Positions 43,388 to 53,027 of a DNA stretch of 55,068 nt are shown in pieces. The stretch's first letter is position 1. The number at the start of each line of letters is the position of its first letter. The translations under genes were made by a program, and so were the position numbers. The stretch comes from Bacillota bacterium (GTDB taxonomy: Bacteria > Bacillota > Clostridia > Peptostreptococcales > Anaerovoracaceae): the NCBI GenBank assembly GCA_025361765.1, contig JANYJS010000111.1, forward strand, positions 1 to 55,068, given 5' to 3'. The notes under the pieces are model-generated. The model saw only the letters and a program-made list of their open reading frames with translations, did no database searches and was not told the DNA's origin.

Positions 43388-46300
43388 CTACATGCCGGGC
43401 GGCAGGGTCGGATCAACGGGTGGAAGAGTCGGATCGACAGGTGGCAGGGTCGGATCAACGGGTGGAAGAGTCGGATCTACTGGCGGGAGCGATGGATCTA
43501 GCCAGACATAGGTCGTATCTAAAGTCTTTGATGGATCTATAGGATACTGAATTGGATTCGGATTATGGAGATTGCAATAATAACTTGGCAACTCATAGCT
43601 AAAGTCACCAACTCTAGGATCTGGTGGAACGGGTCTCCTGACAAAAACCTTTGAAACCGGAAGCGGACACCAAGGTGTGGGTAAATAGCCGGACTGAGTG
43701 CAAACTGTTGCAGCAACATGCAATGTATCAATAGAGGTAGGCTGCGTACCCTGAACGAAGTATTCATTCCTGACAGTTCCTCTTGGATCCAGAGCAGAAA
43801 GATCGGATGGCAGCATACCAGAAATGGTATCAACTGCAACACTTGTAACATTGTCGGCCGTCTTAAAACTGCCTGCAGCAAGTCCAACATGGGCTTCTTT
43901 CATAATCTTGCTCCAAAGCAGGGAGGCTGCTTTGCTGCCCTGACTGAGTTCAATATCGATATCGTTTCCAATCCAAACGCTGGCAGAATAATAAGGGGTT
44001 AAGCCAACAAACCAAGCATCGTAATTATTAGAGGTTGTTCCGGTTTTTCCGGCAACAGGCTGAGTGCCAAAACTGGCTGCTCCTGCGATGCCGTTTGTGA
44101 CTGTTGTACGTAAGATGTCCGTCATGATAAAAGCGACACCAGGATCCATGACCTTAGTTTTAGCTGGAGCGATTTCTAAAATAACCTCACCTTTTTTGTT
44201 AGTGACTTTCGTGTAGGAAACCGGCTTTATATAGACGCCTTGATTGCCAAAAGTGCCATAGGCTGAAGCCATTTCCAGTGGAGAAATCCCCTGGGTCATA
44301 CCGCCAAGCGCTAGGGCTGCAGCATTTTGGTCATTGGTATCCCCGGACTCGACAACGGTTGTAACACCAACTTTTTTAAGAAAATCGATGGAAGCTGCTG
44401 GACCTATCTCTGTGAGCATTTTAACAGCGACAACGTTCATAGATTGTTCAACAGCATGTCTGATCGTAACAAGGCCCTTATAGCCGTTATACCAATTCTG
44501 TGGCCACAGCTGTCCATTATAATAATTTGGCGAATCATCTACAACATAAGCGGCGGTCCATGGGCCTTTGTTATTGGCACCAAGATTTAACGCCGGCCCA
44601 TATACCCCAATTGGTTTTATGGATGACCCTGGAGGCTGAGGATTGATAGCCCTATTATAAAGCATATCCCCCTTGAGGCTTCGCCCGCCCATTAATGCCT
44701 TAATCTGTCCTGTCTTATAATCAGTTATAACCGCTGCTGCCTGGGGCTGAACGACCTTTGGTTTTAATAAATAATAGCTACTAGCAACAGTGATGCGGCC
44801 GTCGGCACTGCTTACCAAATAGTCTGGCTTATCTTTAAAGAGCTTTTCGCTAATAATGATATTTCCATCGGCGTCTTTACTTTTATACTCTGCCGGGATC
44901 AGTATTACGCCACCATTGTAGCTGTAAAAGACTCCATCCTCAACAATATAAACATTTTTAAACTCAATGCTATAATCAACTTTTCCTTTTACTTCCGTCT
45001 TATAAAAATTGAGTCGTTTATCCTTATAAATTAAAAGGTCGCCATTATCCATCTTTTTAAAGTCATTAGGCTCGAAAACAAAAGCACCTGCTTCATTGAT
45101 ATAATTGCTATAACTGTAAAGCATAACTTTTCCAAAAGAATCCAAAATATTTCCTTCTGAATCCTTATTGAGACCAACGACTTTAGGGAAGTTGCGCGGA
45201 TTTTTAAATTCTTTTTCTATAGCCTTTTGAACTTTGATATTAATTGTACTGTAAATTTTAAGGCCGTTATTATAAATCATATATCTTGCTTCATCCCTAG
45301 TGATGCCCTGAGACGTCATCAGGTCCGTTACGACTTCATTGACAATATAATCTGTAAAAAAAGAGGAAAGCTCGCCGGTGGTATCCAGACTAGGCTTCAT
45401 AGCAGCCTTCATGTCTTCGGAAAGGGCGGCATCGTACTGGGCTTGATCAATAAAGTTTTGTTTCAACATGAACTGTAAAACCAGTGCCTGTCGATCTTTG
45501 AAGGCTGGATCATAGACAATGGTATAAGAATCCCCTTTTGAAATAATGTTGCCATTTTCAGGGAGCACTTTGATATTATCGTATTTTTTTAGGGGGGCAT
45601 ATTTGCTCGGACTTTTCGGTATACTGGCAAGAAGGGCACATTCTGCCAAGGTTAAATCCTGGACGTTTTTAGAAAAATAAGCTTGAGATGCAGCCTGAAC
45701 GCCATTGGCATTTGCACCGAGATAAATCGTATTCAAATAGGCTTCAATGATCTGCTCCTTTGAAAGCTGCTTCTCCAATTGTATCGTATAATAAGCCTCT
45801 CTGATTTTACGCGTGAAAGACCTTGTCGACTTGGTTTCAGCAAGATAGAGGTTTCTTGCCAGTTGCTGAGTGATCGTGCTAGTCCCGCTTATGCTTTCAC
45901 CTTTAAAAACGCCTTCAAAAATGGCGCCGAAAATCCGAATGACATTAAAACCATTGTGTGTGAAAAAGGTTTTATCTTCGATGGCAACAAAGGCGTTAAT
46001 AAGATTCTTAGGCATATCAATATAGGCGACATTGGTTCTGAGTACACCACTTTGAAGGTTTTCGATTACCTCACCCTGATCATCGTATAGAACTGAATTC
46101 TCTGATAGAAGAGAGTAGATATTATCTGGTTGAATAGGGGGCGCGGTTTTGGCAATAAAGAAGACCGTAGCAGTCAAAACTACAACAACAGCTAGAAAAA
46201 TGATAAAAAGAGCCTTAAAAAGTTTCGGATAATCAAACTTATGCTTTTTACGCGACTTGCGATTATTTCTATTTGCCATGCTTCCTGCTTCCTTAGAGCC

Positions 46301-46552
46301 ATCCAACTTGAAAAGAGTTCTGAAAAAATCCCGAAACCTTTTGGTTAGACTGCTCATGGCACTAATGCCAACGTAAGTTCTAGATTTTTTTAGCCGGTCT
46401 ACTCTAGTTTTTGGCGGCTCATTTCTATTAGTTTGCTTGTTATTTATTGATGGCTCAGTACTATTAGCTTGCTTTTTATTTATGGGTTCATTTTTAAAAA
46501 TTTCTTCAAAGATATAATCAAAATCATCATGGGGTTTCTCATTTTCTGTCAA
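43388..46552 (-). CDS. Class A penicillin-binding protein (GT51 and transpeptidase)
   Basis: 1054 residues, bifunctional PBP1A type. A long cytoplasmic tail (about 1-110) holds a KQANSTEPSINN-like repeat; a membrane helix is near 112-135. The GT51 glycosyltransferase domain (about 160-330) shows VAIEDKTFFTHNGF and STITQQLARNLYL. The transpeptidase domain has the Ser in PGSSIKPIG (about 630), SMN and KTGTTS (about 840). The C-terminus ends in five tandem VDPTLPP units, encoded by a 42-base repeat at about 43393-43490, likely a wall-spanning or unstructured tail. Converges with etfA. Confidence 0.93.
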   Translation of the reverse strand: MTENEKPHDDFDYIFEEIFKNEPINKKQANSTEPSINNKQTNRNEPPKTRVDRLKKSRTYVGISAMSSLTKRFRDFFRTLFKLDGSKEAGSMANRNNRKSRKKHKFDYPKLFKALFIIFLAVVVVLTATVFFIAKTAPPIQPDNIYSLLSENSVLYDDQGEVIENLQSGVLRTNVAYIDMPKNLINAFVAIEDKTFFTHNGFNVIRIFGAIFEGVFKGESISGTSTITQQLARNLYLAETKSTRSFTRKIREAYYTIQLEKQLSKEQIIEAYLNTIYLGANANGVQAASQAYFSKNVQDLTLAECALLASIPKSPSKYAPLKKYDNIKVLPENGNIISKGDSYTIVYDPAFKDRQALVLQFMLKQNFIDQAQYDAALSEDMKAAMKPSLDTTGELSSFFTDYIVNEVVTDLMTSQGITRDEARYMIYNNGLKIYSTINIKVQKAIEKEFKNPRNFPKVVGLNKDSEGNILDSFGKVMLYSYSNYINEAGAFVFEPNDFKKMDNGDLLIYKDKRLNFYKTEVKGKVDYSIEFKNVYIVEDGVFYSYNGGVILIPAEYKSKDADGNIIISEKLFKDKPDYLVSSADGRITVASSYYLLKPKVVQPQAAAVITDYKTGQIKALMGGRSLKGDMLYNRAINPQPPGSSIKPIGVYGPALNLGANNKGPWTAAYVVDDSPNYYNGQLWPQNWYNGYKGLVTIRHAVEQSMNVVAVKMLTEIGPAASIDFLKKVGVTTVVESGDTNDQNAAALALGGMTQGISPLEMASAYGTFGNQGVYIKPVSYTKVTNKKGEVILEIAPAKTKVMDPGVAFIMTDILRTTVTNGIAGAASFGTQPVAGKTGTTSNNYDAWFVGLTPYYSASVWIGNDIDIELSQGSKAASLLWSKIMKEAHVGLAAGSFKTADNVTSVAVDTISGMLPSDLSALDPRGTVRNEYFVQGTQPTSIDTLHVAATVCTQSGYLPTPWCPLPVSKVFVRRPVPPDPRVGDFSYELPSYYCNLHNPNPIQYPIDPSKTLDTTYVWLDPSLPPVDPTLPPVDPTLPPVDPTLPPVDPTLPPGM
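43393..43490 (-). repeat. 21/42-bp tandem repeat coding VDPTLPP units
   Basis: Alternating 21-base units (GGGTCGGATCAACGGGTGG and AGAGTCGGATC type on the plus strand) encode five copies of V-D-P-T-L-P-P at the end of the class A PBP. Confidence 0.85.
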
Positions 46553-46598
46553 AGCATTTCACCTGCCTTTCTCGTGTCTAAAACATATATATCTATTA

Positions 46599-46627
46599 AT
46601 TATAGCATAATATTAAATTTGTGTTAA
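46599..46627 (-). promoter_or_regulatory. Promoter of the class A PBP gene
   Basis: Minus strand TTAACA, 17 bases, TATAAT, 46 bases before the start codon. Confidence 0.65.
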
Positions 46628-46665
46628 TGTATTGGCCGCAAAAACATAATCTTGTAATAATTGAT

Positions 46666-46694
46666 TTGTATCGCGCCTGGCATCGGGGTATAAT
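46666..46694 (+). promoter_or_regulatory. Promoter of the HutP-like gene
   Basis: TTGTAT, 17 bases, TATAAT at 46689-46694; 60 bases before the start codon. Confidence 0.55.
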
Positions 46695-46754
46695 AAATTT
46701 ATTGATAAATATTTGCAATAAATAGTAAAAAAGCTGAATTTAGGAGGTTGACGG

Positions 46755-47189
46755 ATGTTTGACAGTGTAGATATTGCCCGATGTGCTGTGAAGTTAGCGA
46801 TTACGTCCACTAGAGCAGAGGAAGAACAAGAAATAATAAGAATGAGAGAAAAACAGATTTATGCAGTCGCCGTCGATGTTGGGGGGAACATTATTGACAC
46901 GATTCATGTCATCATAGAGAGGGCGATTATGGCCTCAAGAAAGGCAGGATTAACGCAGGAATCCCATGTTCAAGATGGCGCAATCGCAGGAGCTGCAAGA
47001 GAAGCAATCATGCAAATAGCAGCTAAAGCAGCGGGCCTTAATGGGGGCGGAAAAATTGGCATTACAAGACATAAGGAACATCTTAGTGTTTGTATTTTCA
47101 TGAGCATTGGTCTCCTTCACCTCAATGAGGTGGTCATTGGTCTTGGGCACAGATCCTTGCCGGAAAACATTGTGTCGGATGGGAAATAG
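46755..47189 (+). CDS. HutP-family RNA-binding protein
   Basis: 144 residues. The family is recognised from the C-terminal half: GITRHKEHLSVCIFMSIGLLH and NEVVIGLGHRSLP, with the His residues that bind Mg and L-histidine in Bacillus HutP. HutP is a hexameric antiterminator that binds UAG-rich RNA when histidine is present. No hut genes are nearby; clostridial genomes often have such stand-alone members. TAGGAGG lies seven bases before the ATG. The last nine codons and stop are duplicated downstream. Confidence 0.8.
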   Translation: MFDSVDIARCAVKLAITSTRAEEEQEIIRMREKQIYAVAVDVGGNIIDTIHVIIERAIMASRKAGLTQESHVQDGAIAGAAREAIMQIAAKAAGLNGGGKIGITRHKEHLSVCIFMSIGLLHLNEVVIGLGHRSLPENIVSDGK

Positions 47190-47232
47190 CCTTGACTGAA
47201 AACGTTATGCCATTTGGGAAATAGTCTTGACA
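47163..47232 (+). repeat. 35-bp tandem duplication over the stop codon of the HutP-like gene
   Basis: Copy 1 (47163-47197) holds the final codons and TAG. Copy 2 (47198-47232) repeats GAAAAC.TT.TG then TGGGAAATAG.CTTGAC, including an in-register second TAG. Copy 2 ends in TTGACA, the -35 box of the next gene. Confidence 0.9.
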
Positions 47233-47255
47233 GATTATGGTAAATAATGTAAAAT
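47227..47255 (+). promoter_or_regulatory. Promoter of the 138-residue hypothetical gene
   Basis: TTGACA (47227-47232), 17 bases, TAAAAT (47250-47255). The -35 box is formed by the second copy of the duplication; the first copy reads TTGACT. Confidence 0.75.
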
Positions 47256-47298
47256 ATACAAAGTGATATAGTGAACAAAAAAATAGGAGAATAGCCGA

Positions 47299-47715
47299 AT
47301 GAGCGATATTCATAGTCAGGAGCAGATTGTGTCATTAAAGATTCCGCTATCAACAGAAAACTTGAGAGAAGAGCTGAATTTCTATAAGGAATTGAGGGCT
47401 TTTTTCAAAGAATATGCTAAGCCTCTCGATGAAATTGACTTCATTATTGGAAACATAGAGGCTAATATATCGATTTTCAATCAAAGTGGTGCTATTGTCA
47501 TTGACGCTGATAAGATCTTAAGCCAAATTGAAAAGCATCCCTATTTTAAGAATCCATGTGCCTATCCCATAAGGTTGATTACAATCCTTAAGTATCTTAA
47601 GGGCAAGGGCTTTAATATGAATTTCAAAGATATCGATATTTATGTGGATAAACTTATTCAAAAGGTTGAAGGGGTTAAAAAAGTAGGCAGAGGGCTGTAC
47701 AAGAAATCAAAATAA
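47299..47715 (+). CDS. Hypothetical protein, 138 residues
   Basis: Not recognised. The start ATG has TAGGAGA upstream and its own promoter. The protein is soluble and mixed-charge: a helical N-terminal half (about 20-55, REELNFYKELRAFFKEYAK), a hydrophobic middle (IGNIEANISIFNQSGAIVID), and a basic end (KKVGRGLYKKSK) that could bind nucleic acid. No signal peptide or membrane helix. It lies between the HutP-like gene and comEC, 52 bases before the latter, so it might be cotranscribed with comEC-holA. Confidence 0.7.
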   Translation: MSDIHSQEQIVSLKIPLSTENLREELNFYKELRAFFKEYAKPLDEIDFIIGNIEANISIFNQSGAIVIDADKILSQIEKHPYFKNPCAYPIRLITILKYLKGKGFNMNFKDIDIYVDKLIQKVEGVKKVGRGLYKKSK

Positions 47716-47767
47716 AGTCGGGATAAGGGATTGGGTAGGAAACGATTCAATACGGGGGGAAGTTTGC

Positions 47768-50380
47768 TTGAGAAGACCGATAGTGTTTATTCTATTAACT
47801 TATGTGAGTGGAATAACGGCTGGTTTTGTTTTTAAAGGCGAAGGATTGATGCCGATTGGGGGATTGGTATTGATCCTGATTATGTTTTTGACTGTAGCTC
47901 CAAGTATAAAACAAGGATGGTTACAGCCTTTTTTGTGCGTTTTTTTTCTTGGATGCCTATATTTTAATCTGTATTCATCCAATTCAGATGCGTTTAAGCA
48001 ACTTGAAAATAAGCAAGTGACTGTTACGGGGTATGTCGTCAGTGCCCAAAAGCAATATGAAGATTACTATAAAATTGAACTTACTGGAGAAGCTTATTAT
48101 TTTGGCAATCAAGGGAGAAATTTCAATGAAAGACTTTTGGTAAATCTGAAAGGATCCTTAGATTATATTGATCTCAGCACTTCAAATAATAGCAGCATTT
48201 CAAAGGATAGCAACCTGGTTTATGCGGATTTGGTCGGTAGACCTGTTCGATTAACGGGTATAGTCACAAGACCACCTTCAGTAAAAAATCCCCATCTTTT
48301 TGATTATAAGCTCTATCTTAAAACAAGAAACATCAACACTATAATTGAAGCCAAATCCTGGCAGTGTTCAATACTGCCAGGAAAAGTGAAGGTGCAGACG
48401 AATCTCCTTGCACTGTATAAATACGGGTTGATGGAAAAAATGAATAAAAATATGTCCCCCGAATCTTTCGGACTAATGGCTGGGATTCTGTTTGGAGACA
48501 AAAATTTTATTGATGACAGCACTTATCAGGCTTTCCAAAAAAATGGTGCAGCGCACATATTATCAGTATCAGGGATACACGTAGGCATCATCTACGCCTT
48601 TATAGACAAAATGGTGGGTAAGGGAAGACACCCGCTTTATAATGGAATCTCAATAGGAATTTTGTTGGTTTATGCGGCGCTTTCGGGCTTTTCGCCTTCC
48701 GTAGACAGGGCTGTGTTTATGATTATCATATTTATAGCAGCTAAATTCCTCAATGAACGGTATGATTTAACAACATGTACGGCATTCAGTGCATTCGTGC
48801 TGCTGCTATATAACCCCTATAATATTTTGAATCTTGGTTTTCAACTCTCATATTTGGCCGTATTCATACTTGCTGTGATACTGCCCTGGCTGACAAAATT
48901 TAGGGATAAGCTGACTGCCATAAAGAAAGAAGAAACAGTAACAAGTCTCGAAACTCAAAAAAAAGAAACGTTGCGAAATAAAGCGGTTCAACTCGTCTTG
49001 CCACTTATAGCGATTCAGATTGGCATGATTCCTATCACTGCCTATATATTCAACTATTTTTCATTAAGTGCATTCGTAGTAAACACGCCAGTTATTATGC
49101 TTGCCGGCATCATTTTACCAATTGGTATTTTGCTCATGATCATCGGTCTAATATTAGCATTATGCGGGAATCCCATATTGATATCTGGAGGAATCTCTGT
49201 GGTGATCCTTGAGATAGAAAGAATTCTATACTTTCTATTTTCTTTACTTTCAACGGCTGCGGAACTCTTAATCCAGATTATGATTGAACTCAATAAATTC
49301 GCTGCCGTTCGGGGCATAGGATATTTTAACATCGAAAATCCATCATTAATAACAGTGTTTGTGTATTATGTTATACTATTTTTAGGTTGCTCTGAGCTTG
49401 GCCAATGGTATTTTGAAAAATCAAGGATGCTTGAAGATAATCCACAGCGTAAAAAAGAAAAAATAATTGTAGTCATAATATTGACTTTGATCCTGATGGC
49501 AAGCATTATATTTGTCCATGATGACTATGACCAGGCAGAACTTGTTTTTATTGACGTAGGGCAGGGGGACTGCCTTCACATTAAAACGCCATCTGGGAAA
49601 AATATTCTAATAGATGGCGGGGGCAGTCGTGATCTTTCCTCTGGCGGATCTGGCTACGATGTAGGCAATAAAACGCTGCTGCCTTATTTGCTGAAAAACG
49701 GAGTCTCCAAAATTGATGTGGCGATTGTATCCCATGTGCATGAAGATCACTTCAAAGGCTTAGCATCCCTATCTCAGGCGATGAAGATAGGCAAACTAGT
49801 ACTCTATTCCGGGAATCAGGACAAACAAAAGGAGCTGATGTCGTCCCTGGATGTTGATGAAAATAAACTGGTTTATGTCCAAAAGGGAGATCGCATTAAT
49901 TTGGAACCAGGTATTTTTATCGACGTGTTATACCCGGATTATATAAAAAACAAGGGAGCATCAGACCTTGGAGCTACTGATGGATTTGCTGATGAAAACA
50001 GCATGAACCTTTTATTACGTCTGAATTATTATGGATTTACTGTCATGATGACAGGTGATTTGACCGGGGAAGATGAGATGAAAATGATAAAGGAAGGGCT
50101 GAATCTAAAAGCAGATATCTTAAAAGTTCCTCATCATGGCAGCAGATATTCAAGCACAGAAGCCTTTATAGATTCCGTGGATCCAGCTTGCGCCATCATC
50201 CAGGTGGGGAAAAATAATTTTGGACATCCTAATCCTGAGATTGTTGAAAACTACGAAAAAAAAGGTATAATGGTATTCAGAACTGACCGTGATGGCGCTG
50301 TGCTAATCGATATCAAACAAGAAAATTATTTTGGACTAATGACAATGCTTGATCAGCATTGGAAAAATATTGGAATTTAA
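47768..50380 (+). CDS. comEC: ComEC/Rec2 DNA internalisation protein
   Basis: 870 residues, start TTG with GGGGGGAA seven bases upstream. N-terminal membrane helices and OB-like DUF4131 region (about 5-190), the competence domain with about ten membrane helices (about 220-560, ILSVSGIHVGIIYAF, SGFSPSVDRAVFMI), then a metallo-beta-lactamase domain (about 590-860) with FIDVGQGDCLHIKTPSG, SHVHEDHFKG and PHHGSRYSSTE. It forms the DNA channel in natural transformation. It is followed by holA as in Bacillus; no comEA or comEB lies upstream here. Confidence 0.96.
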   Translation: MRRPIVFILLTYVSGITAGFVFKGEGLMPIGGLVLILIMFLTVAPSIKQGWLQPFLCVFFLGCLYFNLYSSNSDAFKQLENKQVTVTGYVVSAQKQYEDYYKIELTGEAYYFGNQGRNFNERLLVNLKGSLDYIDLSTSNNSSISKDSNLVYADLVGRPVRLTGIVTRPPSVKNPHLFDYKLYLKTRNINTIIEAKSWQCSILPGKVKVQTNLLALYKYGLMEKMNKNMSPESFGLMAGILFGDKNFIDDSTYQAFQKNGAAHILSVSGIHVGIIYAFIDKMVGKGRHPLYNGISIGILLVYAALSGFSPSVDRAVFMIIIFIAAKFLNERYDLTTCTAFSAFVLLLYNPYNILNLGFQLSYLAVFILAVILPWLTKFRDKLTAIKKEETVTSLETQKKETLRNKAVQLVLPLIAIQIGMIPITAYIFNYFSLSAFVVNTPVIMLAGIILPIGILLMIIGLILALCGNPILISGGISVVILEIERILYFLFSLLSTAAELLIQIMIELNKFAAVRGIGYFNIENPSLITVFVYYVILFLGCSELGQWYFEKSRMLEDNPQRKKEKIIVVIILTLILMASIIFVHDDYDQAELVFIDVGQGDCLHIKTPSGKNILIDGGGSRDLSSGGSGYDVGNKTLLPYLLKNGVSKIDVAIVSHVHEDHFKGLASLSQAMKIGKLVLYSGNQDKQKELMSSLDVDENKLVYVQKGDRINLEPGIFIDVLYPDYIKNKGASDLGATDGFADENSMNLLLRLNYYGFTVMMTGDLTGEDEMKMIKEGLNLKADILKVPHHGSRYSSTEAFIDSVDPACAIIQVGKNNFGHPNPEIVENYEKKGIMVFRTDRDGAVLIDIKQENYFGLMTMLDQHWKNIGI

Positions 50381-50392
50381 TCAAAGGAGAGT

Positions 50393-50434
50393 ATGGGCAA
50401 GCATGTTTATGCATTTGGCCATATAAATGAATAG
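50393..50434 (+). CDS. Possible 13-codon leader ORF coupled to holA
   Basis: AAAGGAG is followed by ATG at 50393 and 13 codons (MGKHVYAFGHINE) ending in TAG, whose last G begins the holA GTG (TAGTG). This is the only ribosome site in front of holA, so termination-reinitiation is plausible. It could equally be chance. Confidence 0.35.
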   Translation: MGKHVYAFGHINE

Positions 50435-51474
50435 TGGCATACAAACAAGCTCAAAATACAAAAGAACATGCGTATAAAATTATCGAGGCTGACATAAAAA
50501 TGGATCAGCTTAAAAGGGTGGTTTTGCTTTCCGGGCAGGAAAGCTACCTCATCGATTGGTCTATTAGAATGCTGGTTGATCGCTATGTGAATCCAGCTTG
50601 CAAAGACTTTGATTTCATTAAATTTAATGGCCTCACAGCATCATTTGAAGAAATAAGAAATTGTTGCGAGACCTTGCCCATGTTCTCGGAAAGGAAGATT
50701 GTTGTCGTAGAAAAGCTTAAATGTCTTGAAGCAGAAAGTGAAGATGAAAAGAAATGGTCGGCTTATTTTAAGGAGATACCTGATTTTTCACTAATGATTC
50801 TAGTCAATGAATCCGTAGATGGCAGGAGAAAAATCACTAAGATCATCAATGAAATTGGGAAAACTTATGAATTCAACCAATTGCCTGAGGAGTTTTTAAA
50901 AAAATTTATAAGCAAGCAACTGAAGTTAAGAGGCAAAACGGCTAAATCTCAGGTCATATCTGACTTTATTGCTGATTCGGGCTATTACGATAAAAATACC
51001 AATTACACATTGTATAATCTGGACAATGATCTCACTAAAGTGGTAGCCCATGCAACTGGAGACGAAATTTTAAAGGACGATGTCAACCAAACTTTATCAG
51101 GGAATATTGAAAGAGATATATTTGCTATGATGGATAACTTAGGAAGAGGGAACAAAGGGTCTGCTTTTCAGATGCTGAGCCATCTATTTCTTTATGGGGA
51201 AAATGAATACAAAATTCTAGGTTTGATTTGCAGTCAATTTGAAACAGTGACTATGATTAAAGAGATGCAAGAAGAAGGAAAAAGCTTCTCGGAAATTAGC
51301 ACCAATCTGGGGTTGAATCCATATAGGATAAAAATCCTACACGGATTATCTGAAAAATACACACTATCTCACCTAAAAACAATCCTTGGAGATGCCTATA
51401 GGGTCGATAGACGTATTAAAACTGGTATGCTGGATAAAAATCTGGCGCTGGAATTGTTCATAGCAGATATTTAA
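50434..51474 (+). CDS. holA: DNA polymerase III delta subunit
   Basis: Clamp-loader subunit that opens the sliding clamp; 346 residues. LKRVVLLSGQESYLIDWSIRMLVD at about 23-46 is the AAA-like start, followed by ERKIVVVEKLKCLE, DLTKVVAHA-type central segment, and the collar domain IFAMMDNLGRGNKGSAFQMLSHL. GTG start overlaps the stop of a small upstream ORF; a later ATG at 50501 would remove the first helix seen in homologues. Directly follows comEC, the conserved order in Bacillota. Confidence 0.93.
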   Translation: MAYKQAQNTKEHAYKIIEADIKMDQLKRVVLLSGQESYLIDWSIRMLVDRYVNPACKDFDFIKFNGLTASFEEIRNCCETLPMFSERKIVVVEKLKCLEAESEDEKKWSAYFKEIPDFSLMILVNESVDGRRKITKIINEIGKTYEFNQLPEEFLKKFISKQLKLRGKTAKSQVISDFIADSGYYDKNTNYTLYNLDNDLTKVVAHATGDEILKDDVNQTLSGNIERDIFAMMDNLGRGNKGSAFQMLSHLFLYGENEYKILGLICSQFETVTMIKEMQEEGKSFSEISTNLGLNPYRIKILHGLSEKYTLSHLKTILGDAYRVDRRIKTGMLDKNLALELFIADI

Positions 51475-51494
51475 CTGATAAAAACGTAAGGCAT

Positions 51495-52865
51495 TTAAGA
51501 ATGAATATCATGGATCATATTATTGACCCATTTTTTCGATTTAAATCTAAAGAAACATAAGAAAAATTCAACGACTTCCACAGTTTGGGCAAGTAGAACC
51601 ACATAATAAACAGGGAGACTCCAATAAAAGGTACCTAAAAAGACAAGAGGAACCCCAATCAGCCACACGCAGCCTATCTCCGCCAGCATGGCGAATTTGG
51701 TGTCACCACCGGCCCTAAAGGGCCCAGTAATATTGATTCCGTTAAAAACCTTGATGCTCATAAAAAGCCCGTAGACAAGCAAGATATTTTTTGCATTATA
51801 TAGTCCTTTGGGAGTGAAGTTAAAAAACTGCAGAATCGAAGGCGATAGTATAATGAGTATGATCCCAGATATAGCGCCCACGATAACGGACAGCTTTAAG
51901 AGTTTTTTGGCTTTTGCATAGGCGTAGAGCAGTTCACCAGCGCCAAGCCTTTTTCCCACAAGAATCAACGTGGCGTCCCCTAGGCTGAAAGCAAATAGAA
52001 TAAATAGGGTCATTATGGTATTGCTCGCCTGGATTGAAGCGAATTCAGTAACGCCCATTCGGCCATAAGCTGCGTTGTAAGCGGCCATCCCAGAGCCCCA
52101 CATAACCTCATTAATGGTTGTAGGCAATGCATTTCGCACTATTCTTTTGACCAGCTGAAGATTGAACGAGAAAAATTCTCTCAATTTGCCGTATATCAAG
52201 TTCTTTCTTATGATGACCACAAATAGAATTAAGGCAAGCTCAATGCATCTCGCGGTAAGCGTTGAGATGGCAGCACCCTTGACGCCTAAGGCCGGCATGC
52301 CGAAATTTCCAAATATAAAGACGTAATTCAAAAAAGTGTTGGTACAAAACACGACAACGCTTATTTTCAATGGGATTTTGGTTTGTTCTGTTGTTCGTAG
52401 TGCCGACACCAGTGGCACGACAATACTCAAGGTCAAGAAAGTAAACGATGCAGTGGATACAAACTGGGCGCCCAAATTTATAATCGCTGGATCGTCTGTA
52501 AAAATGCCGAGAATGACTTCAGGAAAGAAGAATGCCGGTATAAAAAACAAGAGACTTGCAGAAAAACTCATCACTATAGCAAAACCTGTTACTCTGCGAA
52601 TATTCCTCATGTCTTTTACGCCCCAGAACTGAGAGATAAAAGTTGATGATCCGCTGGTGATGCCAAAAAGCAACATATAATGTATAAAATAAAGCTGAGT
52701 GGATAGGCCAACTGCCGCCAGTTCGAGTTCACCCAGACTGCCGATCATAAGCGTGTCCACCAGATTCAGAGTAGAAGCAATCAGACTCTGAAAAGCAATA
52801 GGAAGCGCAATGCTGACAACCGATTTATAGAACTGTTTATTATTGATAACAGGTAATTTTTCCAT
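51495..52865 (-). CDS. MATE-family efflux transporter
   Basis: 456 residues with about twelve membrane helices in two repeated halves. The N-terminus is VVSIALPIAFQSLIASTLNLVDTLMIG, typical of the NorM/DinF group, with LGVKGAAISTLTARCIELAL in the middle. Expels cationic drugs or metabolites using a Na+ or H+ gradient; substrate unknown. It has its own promoter (52900-52929, minus). Converges with holA across a 20-base gap without a clear terminator. Confidence 0.92.
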   Translation of the reverse strand: MEKLPVINNKQFYKSVVSIALPIAFQSLIASTLNLVDTLMIGSLGELELAAVGLSTQLYFIHYMLLFGITSGSSTFISQFWGVKDMRNIRRVTGFAIVMSFSASLLFFIPAFFFPEVILGIFTDDPAIINLGAQFVSTASFTFLTLSIVVPLVSALRTTEQTKIPLKISVVVFCTNTFLNYVFIFGNFGMPALGVKGAAISTLTARCIELALILFVVIIRKNLIYGKLREFFSFNLQLVKRIVRNALPTTINEVMWGSGMAAYNAAYGRMGVTEFASIQASNTIMTLFILFAFSLGDATLILVGKRLGAGELLYAYAKAKKLLKLSVIVGAISGIILIILSPSILQFFNFTPKGLYNAKNILLVYGLFMSIKVFNGINITGPFRAGGDTKFAMLAEIGCVWLIGVPLVFLGTFYWSLPVYYVVLLAQTVEVVEFFLCFFRFKSKKWVNNMIHDIHS

Positions 52866-52899
52866 GCCAACCTCTCAAAAATCATTATTACAATAAATC

Positions 52900-52929
52900 A
52901 TTGTACCTTTACAAGAATAACAATGTCAA
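52900..52929 (-). promoter_or_regulatory. Promoter of the MATE gene
   Basis: Minus strand TTGACA, 18 bases, TACAAT, 35 bases before the start codon. Confidence 0.7.
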
Positions 52930-53027
52930 TTAAGATATAAGTCATGTGCCAGTTAAAAGCAACAAATTGACGCGACTTTAAATAACGATCATATATTAAG
53001 AACGAAAAGAATAATTAGGTTGAATTA

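Noticed and set aside
43244-43501. Plus-strand 85-codon frame rich in Arg and Trp
   Set aside because: It is the antisense of the VDPTLPP repeats of the class A PBP and runs through the shared terminator.
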